This document shows positions 24,750 to 32,423 of a stretch of DNA of 64,000 nt, piece by piece; position 1 is the first letter of the stretch, and the number at the start of each line of letters is the position of its first letter. The DNA comes from Parerythrobacter_A sp963838735. Its GTDB lineage: Bacteria > Pseudomonadota > Alphaproteobacteria > Sphingomonadales > Sphingomonadaceae. The stretch covers positions 248,001 through 312,000 of the forward strand of contig CAWISG010000006.1 in the NCBI GenBank assembly GCA_963838735.1. Direction: 5' to 3'. Made by a program: the position numbers and the translations under genes. Below the pieces are notes generated by a model. The model did no database searches. It was not told the origin of the DNA and saw only the letters and a list, made by a program, of their open reading frames with translations.

Positions 24750-27557
24750 TCAATGCGCCGCGTCCCAGCTCGCCCCGGTGCCGATATCTATGCGCAGCGG
24801 TACGTCCAGCGTGACCACCGGTAGCGCCGCCTCCGCCATCACCCGCTCGATGATCGGCGAAGCGGCGGCCACGTCGCCTTCGGGCAGTTCGAACACCAGT
24901 TCGTCGTGGACCTGCAACAGCATCCGCGCATCGGTCAGACCGGCCTCTCTCAAGGCCGGTTCCATGCGGACCATCGCGCGCTTGATAATGTCGGCGCTGG
25001 TGCCCTGGATCGGCGCGTTGACGGCGGCGCGTTCGCTTCCCTGCCGCTCGCTCTGGTTCTTCGAGGAAATGCGCGGGAACCACGTCTTGCGCCCGAACAG
25101 CGTTTCCGAATACCCCTTGGCGCGCACGCTTTCCAAGGTCTGCGCGATGTAGCGCTGAATGCCGGGAAAGCGTTCGAAATAGCGGTCGATCATGGCCTGC
25201 GCCTCGTCCGGTTCGACTTCCAGCCGACCCGCCAGACCCCAGCGCGAGATGCCGTAGAGGATGGCGAAGTTTATGGTCTTCGCCTGCGCGCGGGTATCGC
25301 GCGTGACCTCGCCATACATTTCGCGCGCGGTGCGGGCGTGGATATCCTCGCCCTGGGCAAACGCATCCTTCAGCGCATCGACATCGGCCATATGCGCCGC
25401 CAGCCGCAGCTCGATCTGGCTGTAATCGGCGGCGAGCAGGACGTTGCCCGCCTCGGGCACGAAGGCCTCACGAATTTGCCGCCCGATGGGGGTGCGGATG
25501 GGAATGTTCTGCAGGTTCGGGTCGGTGGAACTCAGCCGCCCGGTCTGCGCGCCGGTGAGCGAATAGCTGGTGTGGACCCGGCCTGTGTCGGGATTGATCG
25601 CGTTTTGCAGCGCTTCGGTATAGGTGCTGCGCAATTTCGACAGCTGCCGCCATTCCAGCACCTTGGCGGCGATAGGCGCGCCTTCCCTGGTCAGCCGTTC
25701 CAGCACGGTCTGGTCGGTGGAATACTGTCCGCTCTTGCCCTTGCGCGCGCCTTTGTATCCCATCGTGTCGAACAGCACATCGCCCAACTGCTTGGGGCTG
25801 CCGATGGCGAATTCGACACCGGCAATTTCATGGACCTGCGCTTCGAGCTTGGCGGTTTCCGCGGCGAACTCCTCCGACAGCTTCGCGAGTCGGGTCCGGT
25901 CCACCCTGATGCCGCGCCGCTCCATCGCCGCGACCACCGGGATCAGTGGGCGGTCGACCCGTTCATATATCCGCGTGCCGCCTTCCACCGCGAGGCGCGG
26001 GCGTAGAAAACGGTGCAGCCGCCAAGTGACTTCGGCATCCTCGGCGGCATATTGCGTGGCCTTGTCGAGCGGCACTTCGGCAAAGGAGATTGCCTTTTTG
26101 CCTGTACCGCACACGTCCTTGAACGCCATCGGGGTGTGACCGAGATGGCGCTGGCTTAATTCGTCCATGCCGTGCCCGCCGCCGATCCCGTCCAGCGCGC
26201 GGCCTGCATCCAATGCGAAGCTGACCACCATCGTATCGTCGATAGGCGCGACCGGCACATCGTAGCGGGCCAGCACATTCAGATCGTATTTGCCGTTCTG
26301 GAACACTTTGAGCACCGCCTCGTCCGCCAGCAGCGGGCGCAGCGTGGCGAGGGCTTCCTCGCGGTCGAGCTGGTCGGGCCGGTCGTCGAACATGTCGCCA
26401 CCCCCGTGGCCCAGCGGGATGTAGCACGCCTCGCCCGGTCCGGTGGCCAGGCTGATGCCGACCAGTTCGGCGCGCATCGCGTCCAGCGAACTGGTCTCGG
26501 TATCGACCGCGACGAGGCGCGCGGCTGAGGCGCGGGCGATCCATTCGTCCAGCGCGTCGCGGGTTTGCACGCAGGCATAGGCGGTGCGGTCGATCGTGGG
26601 CCAGTCGGGCAGGGTGGGGGCAGGCTCGGCCTTTTTGCCGGGGTCCAGATCGTTGCGCCGGTCCGGGCTGCCATCGCCCGCTTCCAGCCGTCGCAGCAGG
26701 CTGGAGAAACCGTGCAGTTCAAGAAACGCAGCCAGCGGTTCGGGCGGAACGCCCGCCAGGGCGAAATCGTCGAGCGGCTGCGGCAAAGCGCAGTCTTCCT
26801 TCAACGTCACCAGCACGCGGCTTAATTCCGCATTCTCGCGCTGTTCAAGCAGGCGTTCCTTCAGCTTGGATTTCTTCATGTCGGGTGCGGCATCGAGCGC
26901 GGCGGTCAGGTCGCCATGTTCCTGGATCAGCCTGGTCGCGGTCTTGGGGCCGACACCGAACACACCAGGAATGTTGTCGACCGAATCACCCATCAGCGCT
27001 AGCACATCGCCTACGAGTTCGGGCACGACGCCGAACTTCTCTTCCACTTCCTCGACGCCGATCCGCGCGCTCTTCATGGTGTCGAGCATGTCGATCTTCG
27101 CTCCGCCCCGTTCGCCCACCAGCTGCATCAGGTCCTTGTCGCTGCTGACGATGGTGGTGTTCCACCCCTTCGCCTGCGCGGCGCGGGCGTAGCTGGCGAT
27201 CAGGTCGTCCGCTTCCAGCCCCTCCTCCTCGATGCAGGCGAGGCTGAAGGCGCGAGTGGCATCGCGGATCAGCGGGAATTGCGGCACCAGGTCTTCGGGC
27301 GGATCGGGGCGGTGGGCCTTGTAGTCGGGATATATGTCGTTGCGGAACGAATGGCTCGACTTGTCGAGGATGACGGCAAGATGCGTCGGACCGTCGGCGG
27401 CGTCGAGGTCGTCCGCAAGTTTCCACAGCATGGTGGTGTAGCCATAGACCGCACCGACCGGCGTGCCTTCCGGATTCGTCAGGGGAGGCAAACGATGATA
27501 GGCGCGGAAAATATAAGCCGAACCGTCGACCAGATAAAGGTGGGGCGTTACTGTCAT
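24750..27557 (-). CDS. polA: DNA polymerase I
   Basis: A 935-residue repair and Okazaki-fragment polymerase. The 5'-nuclease domain (1-290) begins HLYLVDGSAYIFRAYHRLP and includes EEGLEADDLIASYA and LMGDSVDNIPGV. The 3'-5' exonuclease domain keeps its Asp-Glu pair (LVAVDTETSSLD), so proofreading is likely intact. Polymerase motifs A (LAADYSQIELR), B (RAQAKTINFAILYG) and C (LLQVHDELVF) are all present. Single ATG at 27557. Confidence 0.97.
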   Translation of the reverse strand: MTVTPHLYLVDGSAYIFRAYHRLPPLTNPEGTPVGAVYGYTTMLWKLADDLDAADGPTHLAVILDKSSHSFRNDIYPDYKAHRPDPPEDLVPQFPLIRDATRAFSLACIEEEGLEADDLIASYARAAQAKGWNTTIVSSDKDLMQLVGERGGAKIDMLDTMKSARIGVEEVEEKFGVVPELVGDVLALMGDSVDNIPGVFGVGPKTATRLIQEHGDLTAALDAAPDMKKSKLKERLLEQRENAELSRVLVTLKEDCALPQPLDDFALAGVPPEPLAAFLELHGFSSLLRRLEAGDGSPDRRNDLDPGKKAEPAPTLPDWPTIDRTAYACVQTRDALDEWIARASAARLVAVDTETSSLDAMRAELVGISLATGPGEACYIPLGHGGGDMFDDRPDQLDREEALATLRPLLADEAVLKVFQNGKYDLNVLARYDVPVAPIDDTMVVSFALDAGRALDGIGGGHGMDELSQRHLGHTPMAFKDVCGTGKKAISFAEVPLDKATQYAAEDAEVTWRLHRFLRPRLAVEGGTRIYERVDRPLIPVVAAMERRGIRVDRTRLAKLSEEFAAETAKLEAQVHEIAGVEFAIGSPKQLGDVLFDTMGYKGARKGKSGQYSTDQTVLERLTREGAPIAAKVLEWRQLSKLRSTYTEALQNAINPDTGRVHTSYSLTGAQTGRLSSTDPNLQNIPIRTPIGRQIREAFVPEAGNVLLAADYSQIELRLAAHMADVDALKDAFAQGEDIHARTAREMYGEVTRDTRAQAKTINFAILYGISRWGLAGRLEVEPDEAQAMIDRYFERFPGIQRYIAQTLESVRAKGYSETLFGRKTWFPRISSKNQSERQGSERAAVNAPIQGTSADIIKRAMVRMEPALREAGLTDARMLLQVHDELVFELPEGDVAAASPIIERVMAEAALPVVTLDVPLRIDIGTGASWDAAH

Positions 27558-27610
27558 TGGGCGGAGATAGCAGCCGGTCGTGCCCTGGTCAGCCGATATC
27601 GATTGGTACC

Positions 27611-27740
27611 GGAAGTTTAGGGAAGTTTAGGCCCTAAACCGGACTTTAACGACCATCACGTACTAATCGTGGCAAAAAAATGGCAAAAAAAAGGCATCAA
27701 TATGGCAAAAGGGGTTGCGCTGCCATATTGTTGCCATTAT
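27611..27740. repeat. Short repeats between polA and a lipoprotein gene
   Basis: A perfect tandem 10-mer (GGAAGTTTAG twice, 27611-27630) runs into the palindrome GTTTAGG-C-CCTAAAC (27625-27639). Three TGGCAAAA boxes follow (27670, 27681, 27703) and two inverse TTGCCAT-like boxes (about 27720 and 27731). The region is AT-rich and shows no open frame. It may hold operators for the lipoprotein gene or for polA. Confidence 0.5.
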
Positions 27741-27837
27741 CTCGAAATGCAGAGGCCAACCATACGGAAGGTTTCTCGCAAGGGTTCCGCCCACAGGCAA
27801 ACGCTTGCGACAACACTCGCAACCAAGGAATATCATT

Positions 27838-28089
27838 ATGCGTAAGATCGCTCTCGTCGCCGCAGCAAGCGCCGCCGCCCTCAGCCTCGCCGCTTGTTCG
27901 GAAGGCACGCAGGAATCTGCCGAAGCCACCACCGAATCGATGGCTGCTGATACCGAAGCCAACATGGATGCCGTTGGCACCGAAATCGAAGAAGGCGCGG
28001 ACGCAATGGCCGTCGGTGCGGAAGAAACCGCTGCCGACGCCGAAGCTGCCATGCAGAACGAAACCGAAGAAGAAGCGATGGCCGACTAA
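27838..28089 (+). CDS. Small acidic lipoprotein
   Basis: 83 residues: lipoprotein signal MRKIALVAAASAAALSLAAC with the lipobox Cys at 20, then an Ala/Glu/Thr-rich, very acidic mature part with no aromatic residues. The style is that of small entericidin-like or stress lipoproteins, but no family is certain. AAGGAA precedes the ATG at 27838. A terminator follows, so it is a single-gene transcript. A protein of the same build lies at 49789-50031. Confidence 0.78.
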   Translation: MRKIALVAAASAAALSLAACSEGTQESAEATTESMAADTEANMDAVGTEIEEGADAMAVGAEETAADAEAAMQNETEEEAMAD

Positions 28090-28116
28090 TCGGCTTGACG
28101 TTTCAATTCGTCAAAA

Positions 28117-28147
28117 GGGGCGGTGCCGGAAGGTGCCGCCCTTTTTC
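28117..28147 (+). terminator. Terminator of the small lipoprotein gene
   Basis: Arms GGGCGGTGCC / GGTGCCGCCC (two G-U pairs), loop GGAA, then CTTTTTCG; 28 bp after the stop. Confidence 0.75.
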
Positions 28148-28180
28148 GTTTGCCCTGCCAATTCAACCGGTGTTCTTAAT

Positions 28181-29233
28181 TCAGCCGCCTGTGTTGTAAC
28201 GGCTGTTGGTCCATTCGCGCCCGTTGTCATTGGCCGGTTGGTTTACATAGCCATCGTAGATACCACGCGCGATCTGCGCGATGCGCGCTTCCCGCTTGCC
28301 GCGCGTACCCTGGCCGGTGACGTAGATCGCCAGCGCCATCGCCCGCCCATCGGGCGCGCGAATGATACCGATATCGCTGCTGGTGTTGTTCAGCGATCCG
28401 GTCTTGTGCGCCACGGTCGCGCCCCCGGGGATCAGCTTGGGAATGCGGCGGGTGCCCGTCACGGTCCGCTCCATCGCGCCGATAATGACGCGGCGGCTCT
28501 GCGTGTTGAGCCACTTGCCCTGATACAGCCCGCTCAGCAATTCCACCATCGCGCGCGGCGTGGCGCTGTCGCGGCGGTCGATATGGTTGGCAGGGTCGTA
28601 TTCGCCGTCGTCGCGGACCAGAGTGGCAATATCGCGCGTCAGTTCGAATTCGGCGATACCGGCGCGGCGCATCCAGTCGTTCACCGCAGCGGGTCCGCCA
28701 ACGACGTCCAGCAAGGCGTCGGTCGCCTGGTTGCTGGAACGGGTGATCATGATCTCGATCAGGCGATGCGCGGGGACGTATTTGCCGCGCTTCACCGGCG
28801 CGCGGGCGCCGGAATATTTCTTCGATCCGACGGGGACCAGCAGCGGGAATTCGCTGCTGAGCGACCAGCGGCCCTGTTCTACCCCCTCCATGAAGGCCGC
28901 AGCGATTGCGATCTTGCTGGTGCTGGCCATCGGGAAACGCTGGTCGCCCAGCACGGAAATTTCCTGTCCGGTGGCCAGATCGATGGCATGAACGCCGATC
29001 CGCCCGCCATTTCCATCGGCCAGCTGTGCGATACGCTGTTCGAAACCGGTTTCGTAAATTGCCTCAAAACTTTGCGGTTTGCGTTCCTGCGTCCCGAACG
29101 TGCTGTCGAAAGCCGACATAAACTGGCGCTCGTCATCCTGTCCCCTGTCTTGGGCGAATGCCGGTGCAGTTATCGAGAACGCGAACGCTAGACCGGCAGC
29201 GAGGGCACGGAATCGTCTGGAAAGTGCTGTCAT
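28181..29233 (-). CDS. Class A beta-lactamase-family serine hydrolase
   Basis: A 350-residue exported protein: signal peptide ending at ITAPAFA, then a penicillin-binding/beta-lactamase fold. The active-site motifs are S104-TSK (MASTSKIAI), SSN in MITRSSNQATDAL (the SDN position) and HKTGS near residue 250. DSATPRAMVELL matches the segment after the omega loop in class A enzymes. The omega-loop glutamate needed for fast deacylation may be in DDGEYDPANHID, but this is not certain. It could therefore be a real beta-lactamase or a cell-wall peptidase-like relative. Single gene. Confidence 0.85.
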   Translation of the reverse strand: MTALSRRFRALAAGLAFAFSITAPAFAQDRGQDDERQFMSAFDSTFGTQERKPQSFEAIYETGFEQRIAQLADGNGGRIGVHAIDLATGQEISVLGDQRFPMASTSKIAIAAAFMEGVEQGRWSLSSEFPLLVPVGSKKYSGARAPVKRGKYVPAHRLIEIMITRSSNQATDALLDVVGGPAAVNDWMRRAGIAEFELTRDIATLVRDDGEYDPANHIDRRDSATPRAMVELLSGLYQGKWLNTQSRRVIIGAMERTVTGTRRIPKLIPGGATVAHKTGSLNNTSSDIGIIRAPDGRAMALAIYVTGQGTRGKREARIAQIARGIYDGYVNQPANDNGREWTNSRYNTGG

Positions 29234-29304
29234 GTTGGAAGGTTAGTCCCGTTATACTGATTAAAGCCTTAACGCGGACGCAGGGCGCAACAAGTCGGCG
29301 CGCG

Positions 29305-29328
29305 ACCAAAAGTGTCGCGCGCGCGACA
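29305..29328 (-). terminator. Palindrome TGTCGCGC-GCGCGACA with T-run
   Basis: A perfect 16-bp palindrome (29313-29328). On the minus strand it is followed by CTTTTGG. It lies 24 bp after the host-attachment gene stop and 80 bp before the hydrolase start, so it may end the first gene or regulate the second. Confidence 0.45.
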
Positions 29329-29351
29329 GAATCCTGCCCGAGACGAAACAA

Positions 29352-29759
29352 TCAGGCGTCGGCAATGGCCTTGGCAATGCGGTCCGACGCTTCGCCGGTC
29401 AGCGTCTTGTCGATCTCGCCACGCAAGCGCTTTTCCAGTTCGCCATGGTAATGCCGCCGCATTTCGCCCAATGTCTTGGGGTCGGCGATGACAACCAGAT
29501 CGTCGATCTCGCCCGCCACGCATTTGGCATTCAGCCATTCGGCAACGCCCGCGCCGTGCGCCAGTTCGTCAAGGTCAGTCCCGCCGCGCCCCTGGCCAAT
29601 ATCGTCCTGATGGCGCACACCCGCGCTGTGATTGGTAGCGTTGACGTCCGGATGGCTGGCGTTGCCCAGTCTGGGTTCGAACGGTTGCCCTTCGTTGCGC
29701 ATAAGAATGAAGCGTTCGCCGTCCACGATGGCGACATGGGCGTTGGTGGGCAGTTTCAA
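29352..29759 (-). CDS. Host-attachment-protein family (baeRF-like)
   Basis: 135 residues: MKLPTNAHVAIVDGERFILMRNEG, then VAEWLNAKCVAGEIDDLVVIADPKTLGEMRRHYH and a C-terminal LTGEASDRIAKAI. It matches proteins annotated as host attachment protein after an Agrobacterium factor; the fold belongs to the release-factor-1-like baeRF group. The true role is unclear, perhaps ribosome- or stress-linked. Single gene, divergent from mtnP across an 89-bp gap. Confidence 0.8.
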   Translation of the reverse strand: MKLPTNAHVAIVDGERFILMRNEGQPFEPRLGNASHPDVNATNHSAGVRHQDDIGQGRGGTDLDELAHGAGVAEWLNAKCVAGEIDDLVVIADPKTLGEMRRHYHGELEKRLRGEIDKTLTGEASDRIAKAIADA

Positions 29760-29848
29760 GATGTTTCTCCGTATGGGGGTTCTTCCCTACAATCCGCCAT
29801 GGCGCATTTTGTTGCAGGAACGCGGGCCGTTCGCCTAAGCGCAGGCGC

Positions 29849-30724
29849 ATGAGCACCTGGACCATTGGCATCATCGGGGGCAGCGGCCTCTATGAGATCG
29901 ACGCGCTTGAAGACGCGCAGTGGATCACCGTCAGCAGCCCGTTCGGCGAACCGTCGGACGATGTGCTGTGCGGGCGGATCGGCCCACGCGATGGCGGCGT
30001 GCAGCTGCGCTTCCTCCCCCGCCACGGGCGCGGCCATCGCATCGCGCCGTCGGACCTCAACGCACGCGCCAATATCGACGTGCTGAAACGGGCGGGCTGC
30101 ACCGATATACTGGCGATCAGTTCGGTGGGCAGCTTGCGCGAGGAGTTGCCGCCGGGTCATTTCGTGGTGGCGGACCAGTTCATCGACCGGACGAAAGGGC
30201 GCGCCAGCAGCTTCTTCGGCACCGGCATGGTCGCCCATGTCAGTATGGCCGAACCGGTGTGCGAGCGGCTGTCCGGCTTCGCGGCGGCGGCGGTTACCAA
30301 GGCGGGTGGAACGGTGGCGCATGGCGGCACCTATCTGGCGATGGAAGGGCCGCAATTCTCCACCCGCGCCGAAAGCCACCTGTATCGCCAGTGGGGCGCG
30401 GACATTATCGGCATGACCGCCATGCCCGAAGCCAAGCTGGCACGCGAGGCGGAGCTGCCTTACGCGCTGGTCGGCATGGTGACCGATTACGATTGCTGGC
30501 GAGAGGATGCGGCCTTCGTGGAGGTCAGCGAAGTGATCCAGCAGATGGGCGCGAATGGCGCGATCGCACGGCGGGCGATCGAGGAACTGGTTGCCGCTTT
30601 GCCCACGACGCGCGCCGCCTCGCCACTGGATACTGTGCTCGACCATGCGTTGATAACCGCGCCCGATGCGCGCGACCCGGCAGTGCTGGCAACGCTGGAC
30701 GCGGTGGCGGCCAGAGTACTGTGA
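29849..30724 (+). CDS. mtnP: 5'-methylthioadenosine phosphorylase
   Basis: Cleaves methylthioadenosine to adenine and methylthioribose-1-phosphate. 291 residues with GIIGGSGLYEID at the start, LPRHGRGHRIAPSDLNARAN (phosphate site), and STRAESHLYRQWGADIIGMT and TDYDCW, which mark MTAP rather than plain purine nucleoside phosphorylase. ATG at 29849. It stands next to the arsenic-type cluster; such phosphorylases could in principle also remove adenine from 5'-arsenic-substituted adenosines, but that is inference. Confidence 0.93.
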   Translation: MSTWTIGIIGGSGLYEIDALEDAQWITVSSPFGEPSDDVLCGRIGPRDGGVQLRFLPRHGRGHRIAPSDLNARANIDVLKRAGCTDILAISSVGSLREELPPGHFVVADQFIDRTKGRASSFFGTGMVAHVSMAEPVCERLSGFAAAAVTKAGGTVAHGGTYLAMEGPQFSTRAESHLYRQWGADIIGMTAMPEAKLAREAELPYALVGMVTDYDCWREDAAFVEVSEVIQQMGANGAIARRAIEELVAALPTTRAASPLDTVLDHALITAPDARDPAVLATLDAVAARVL

Positions 30725-30809
30725 TACGTGTGCTGTGATACGCGTTCTGTAATTACGGGGCCGGTAATGCGTCCTCGACAACGCGGCCCATACTGACCAC
30801 AAGCCGCCC

Positions 30810-31418
30810 ATGCGCGAACAACCCGAAGCCCCGGTATTCGGTCCGGAATCCGAACAACCGGTCAAGGCGAACCCGCCGCGCGTCGCGATGAAGCGCACTG
30901 TGGCGAAGGCGATTTCGTGGCGCACCGTCGGCACGCTCGACACGCTGCTGCTGTCATATTTGCTTATCACCTATCTCGGCCCGCTGTTCGGGTTGGAATC
31001 GAGTGGCGAGGAAGCGTTGCAGCAGGCCAGCTACATCGCAATCACCGAAGTCGTTACCAAGATCGTGTTCTATTTCCTGCATGAACGGTTCTGGGCATGG
31101 TGGGGCTGGGGCGTTTCTGTCGTAAACGGCAAGCGCAAGGAAACGCTGCGTCGCACCAGCACCAAGACCGCGACGTGGCGCACCATCGCCTCGCTCGATA
31201 CGATGGTGCTGGCGTGGTTCTTCACCGGCAATATCGCCACGGCAGTGTCCATCGGCAGCCTGGAGATCATCACCAAGCTCATCCTGTATTTCATCCATGA
31301 GCGGGTGTGGGCGCGGTTCCAGTTCGGCATCGTCTACCAGCCTGCGGTGCCGCCGCCTGCCGGTTTGCCAACCGCCGACGATATGCAAGTACGGCAGGAT
31401 GTAACGCCCGACAGGTAA
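30810..31418 (+). CDS. Membrane protein with two DUF2061 units
   Basis: 202 residues made of two similar halves. The first has AKAISWRTVGTLDTLLLSYL and EVVTKIVFYFLHERFWAW; the second has TKTATWRTIASLDTMVLAWF and EIITKLILYFIHERVWAR. Each half has two transmembrane helices and ends with the F-HER-W motif of DUF2061. Function unknown; DUF2061 genes often lie near sulfur-assimilation or methyl-cycle genes. It follows mtnP by 85 bp on the same strand. Confidence 0.85.
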   Translation: MREQPEAPVFGPESEQPVKANPPRVAMKRTVAKAISWRTVGTLDTLLLSYLLITYLGPLFGLESSGEEALQQASYIAITEVVTKIVFYFLHERFWAWWGWGVSVVNGKRKETLRRTSTKTATWRTIASLDTMVLAWFFTGNIATAVSIGSLEIITKLILYFIHERVWARFQFGIVYQPAVPPPAGLPTADDMQVRQDVTPDR

Positions 31419-31427
31419 GCCGATGGG

Positions 31428-32423
31428 CTAGGCCGAGCAACTCGCGCCGCCCAGCACGCAAAAACGCGCGCAATGCGGGTGGTTCAGCGATACGGCGCGC
31501 GCGGCCTCTTGCAATGTTCCGCCCATGTCGAACCCGGGATCGTGCGGTATCAGTGTGCAGGCGGCGACGCGCGGGGCGGGTTCGCCCTTGCGGTGCACCA
31601 CCATGCGGCTGGTCGCGCACATGATGTCGGCGGGGTTCTTGTTCAGAATGCTCCAGCACGCCGTAGTAATTTCCGCGATATCCTTCGTCGCGTCCATTTC
31701 GGGAAAGAGAACCAGCCGTGCCGGATCGGCGGCGTCGATGGCGATGTCCTGCGCCGCGAACAGCGCGGCATAGCCGCTGCGCGCCTGCGCCATCGTTTCG
31801 CCGGGCAATAGCCGCCCGGCGACCGCAATGGAGAAGCCGTTGTCGGACAGCCATTTCAGCCCTGCCAATCCAGGCTCCCAGCTGCGCGGTCCGCGCTCGC
31901 CCTCATGTCCCGCCTGCGTATGATGGTCGAGGCTGACGCGCATGGTCAGCATCGCGCCGAACCGTTTCCGCAAGTCCAGCAAAACTGCCTCGTGTCGCCG
32001 CATCGGCTTCATCGCATTGCTCAGCACCAGCGCGGCAAACCCGCGCTCTAGCGTGTCGGCCAGCATGGTGGGAAAATCCGGATTCATGAAGGGTTCGCCG
32101 CCGGTGTAGCCGATCTCGCGGGTTGCCATGCCCGCTGCTGCTTCCAGAAACGGCACCACGTCGGCATGGCGGATAAAGACCAGCGCATCATTGGTCGGGC
32201 TGCTTTCTATGTAGCAGCTGGCGCAAGCGAGGTTGCACAGCGTACCGGTGTTGAACCACAGCGTTTCGAGCCGCACCATCGGCACGCGGGCGCGCGGTTC
32301 ACCTTTGGCGGTCAGATCAGGATCGGCGAATTTCCCGCGCGGCAGGGCGTCGCCTGCAATTTGAAAGGGCGAGACGCCGGTAGGCGCATTGCGGGGGCGG
32401 CGTTTGGTGGTCGTATTACTCAT
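31428..32423 (-). CDS. Radical SAM protein of unassigned function (arsenic-type cluster)
   Basis: 331 residues. The cluster motif is canonical: C63-NLA-C67-AS-C70 in WFNTGTLCNLACASCYIES, followed by the GGE-type SAM motif EIGYTGGEPFMNPDF and a TIM-barrel pattern (VLSNAMKPM, MRVSLDHHTQ). The tail has extra cysteines (CTLIPHD and CARFCVLGGASC), as in proteins with a second iron-sulfur cluster. It does not show the CNQ-C-HCH type signature I associate with ArsS, nor the odd cluster motif of ArsL. MSNTTTKRRPR at 32423 overlaps the oxidoreductase stop by four bases (ATGA), so the two are co-translated. Confidence 0.82.
   Translation of the reverse strand: MSNTTTKRRPRNAPTGVSPFQIAGDALPRGKFADPDLTAKGEPRARVPMVRLETLWFNTGTLCNLACASCYIESSPTNDALVFIRHADVVPFLEAAAGMATREIGYTGGEPFMNPDFPTMLADTLERGFAALVLSNAMKPMRRHEAVLLDLRKRFGAMLTMRVSLDHHTQAGHEGERGPRSWEPGLAGLKWLSDNGFSIAVAGRLLPGETMAQARSGYAALFAAQDIAIDAADPARLVLFPEMDATKDIAEITTACWSILNKNPADIMCATSRMVVHRKGEPAPRVAACTLIPHDPGFDMGGTLQEAARAVSLNHPHCARFCVLGGASCSA

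Noticed and set aside
31428..32423. ArsL of arsinothricin synthesis
   Set aside because: ArsL uses a non-canonical cluster motif; this protein has an ordinary C-x3-C-x2-C, and no ArsQ-type permease is present.
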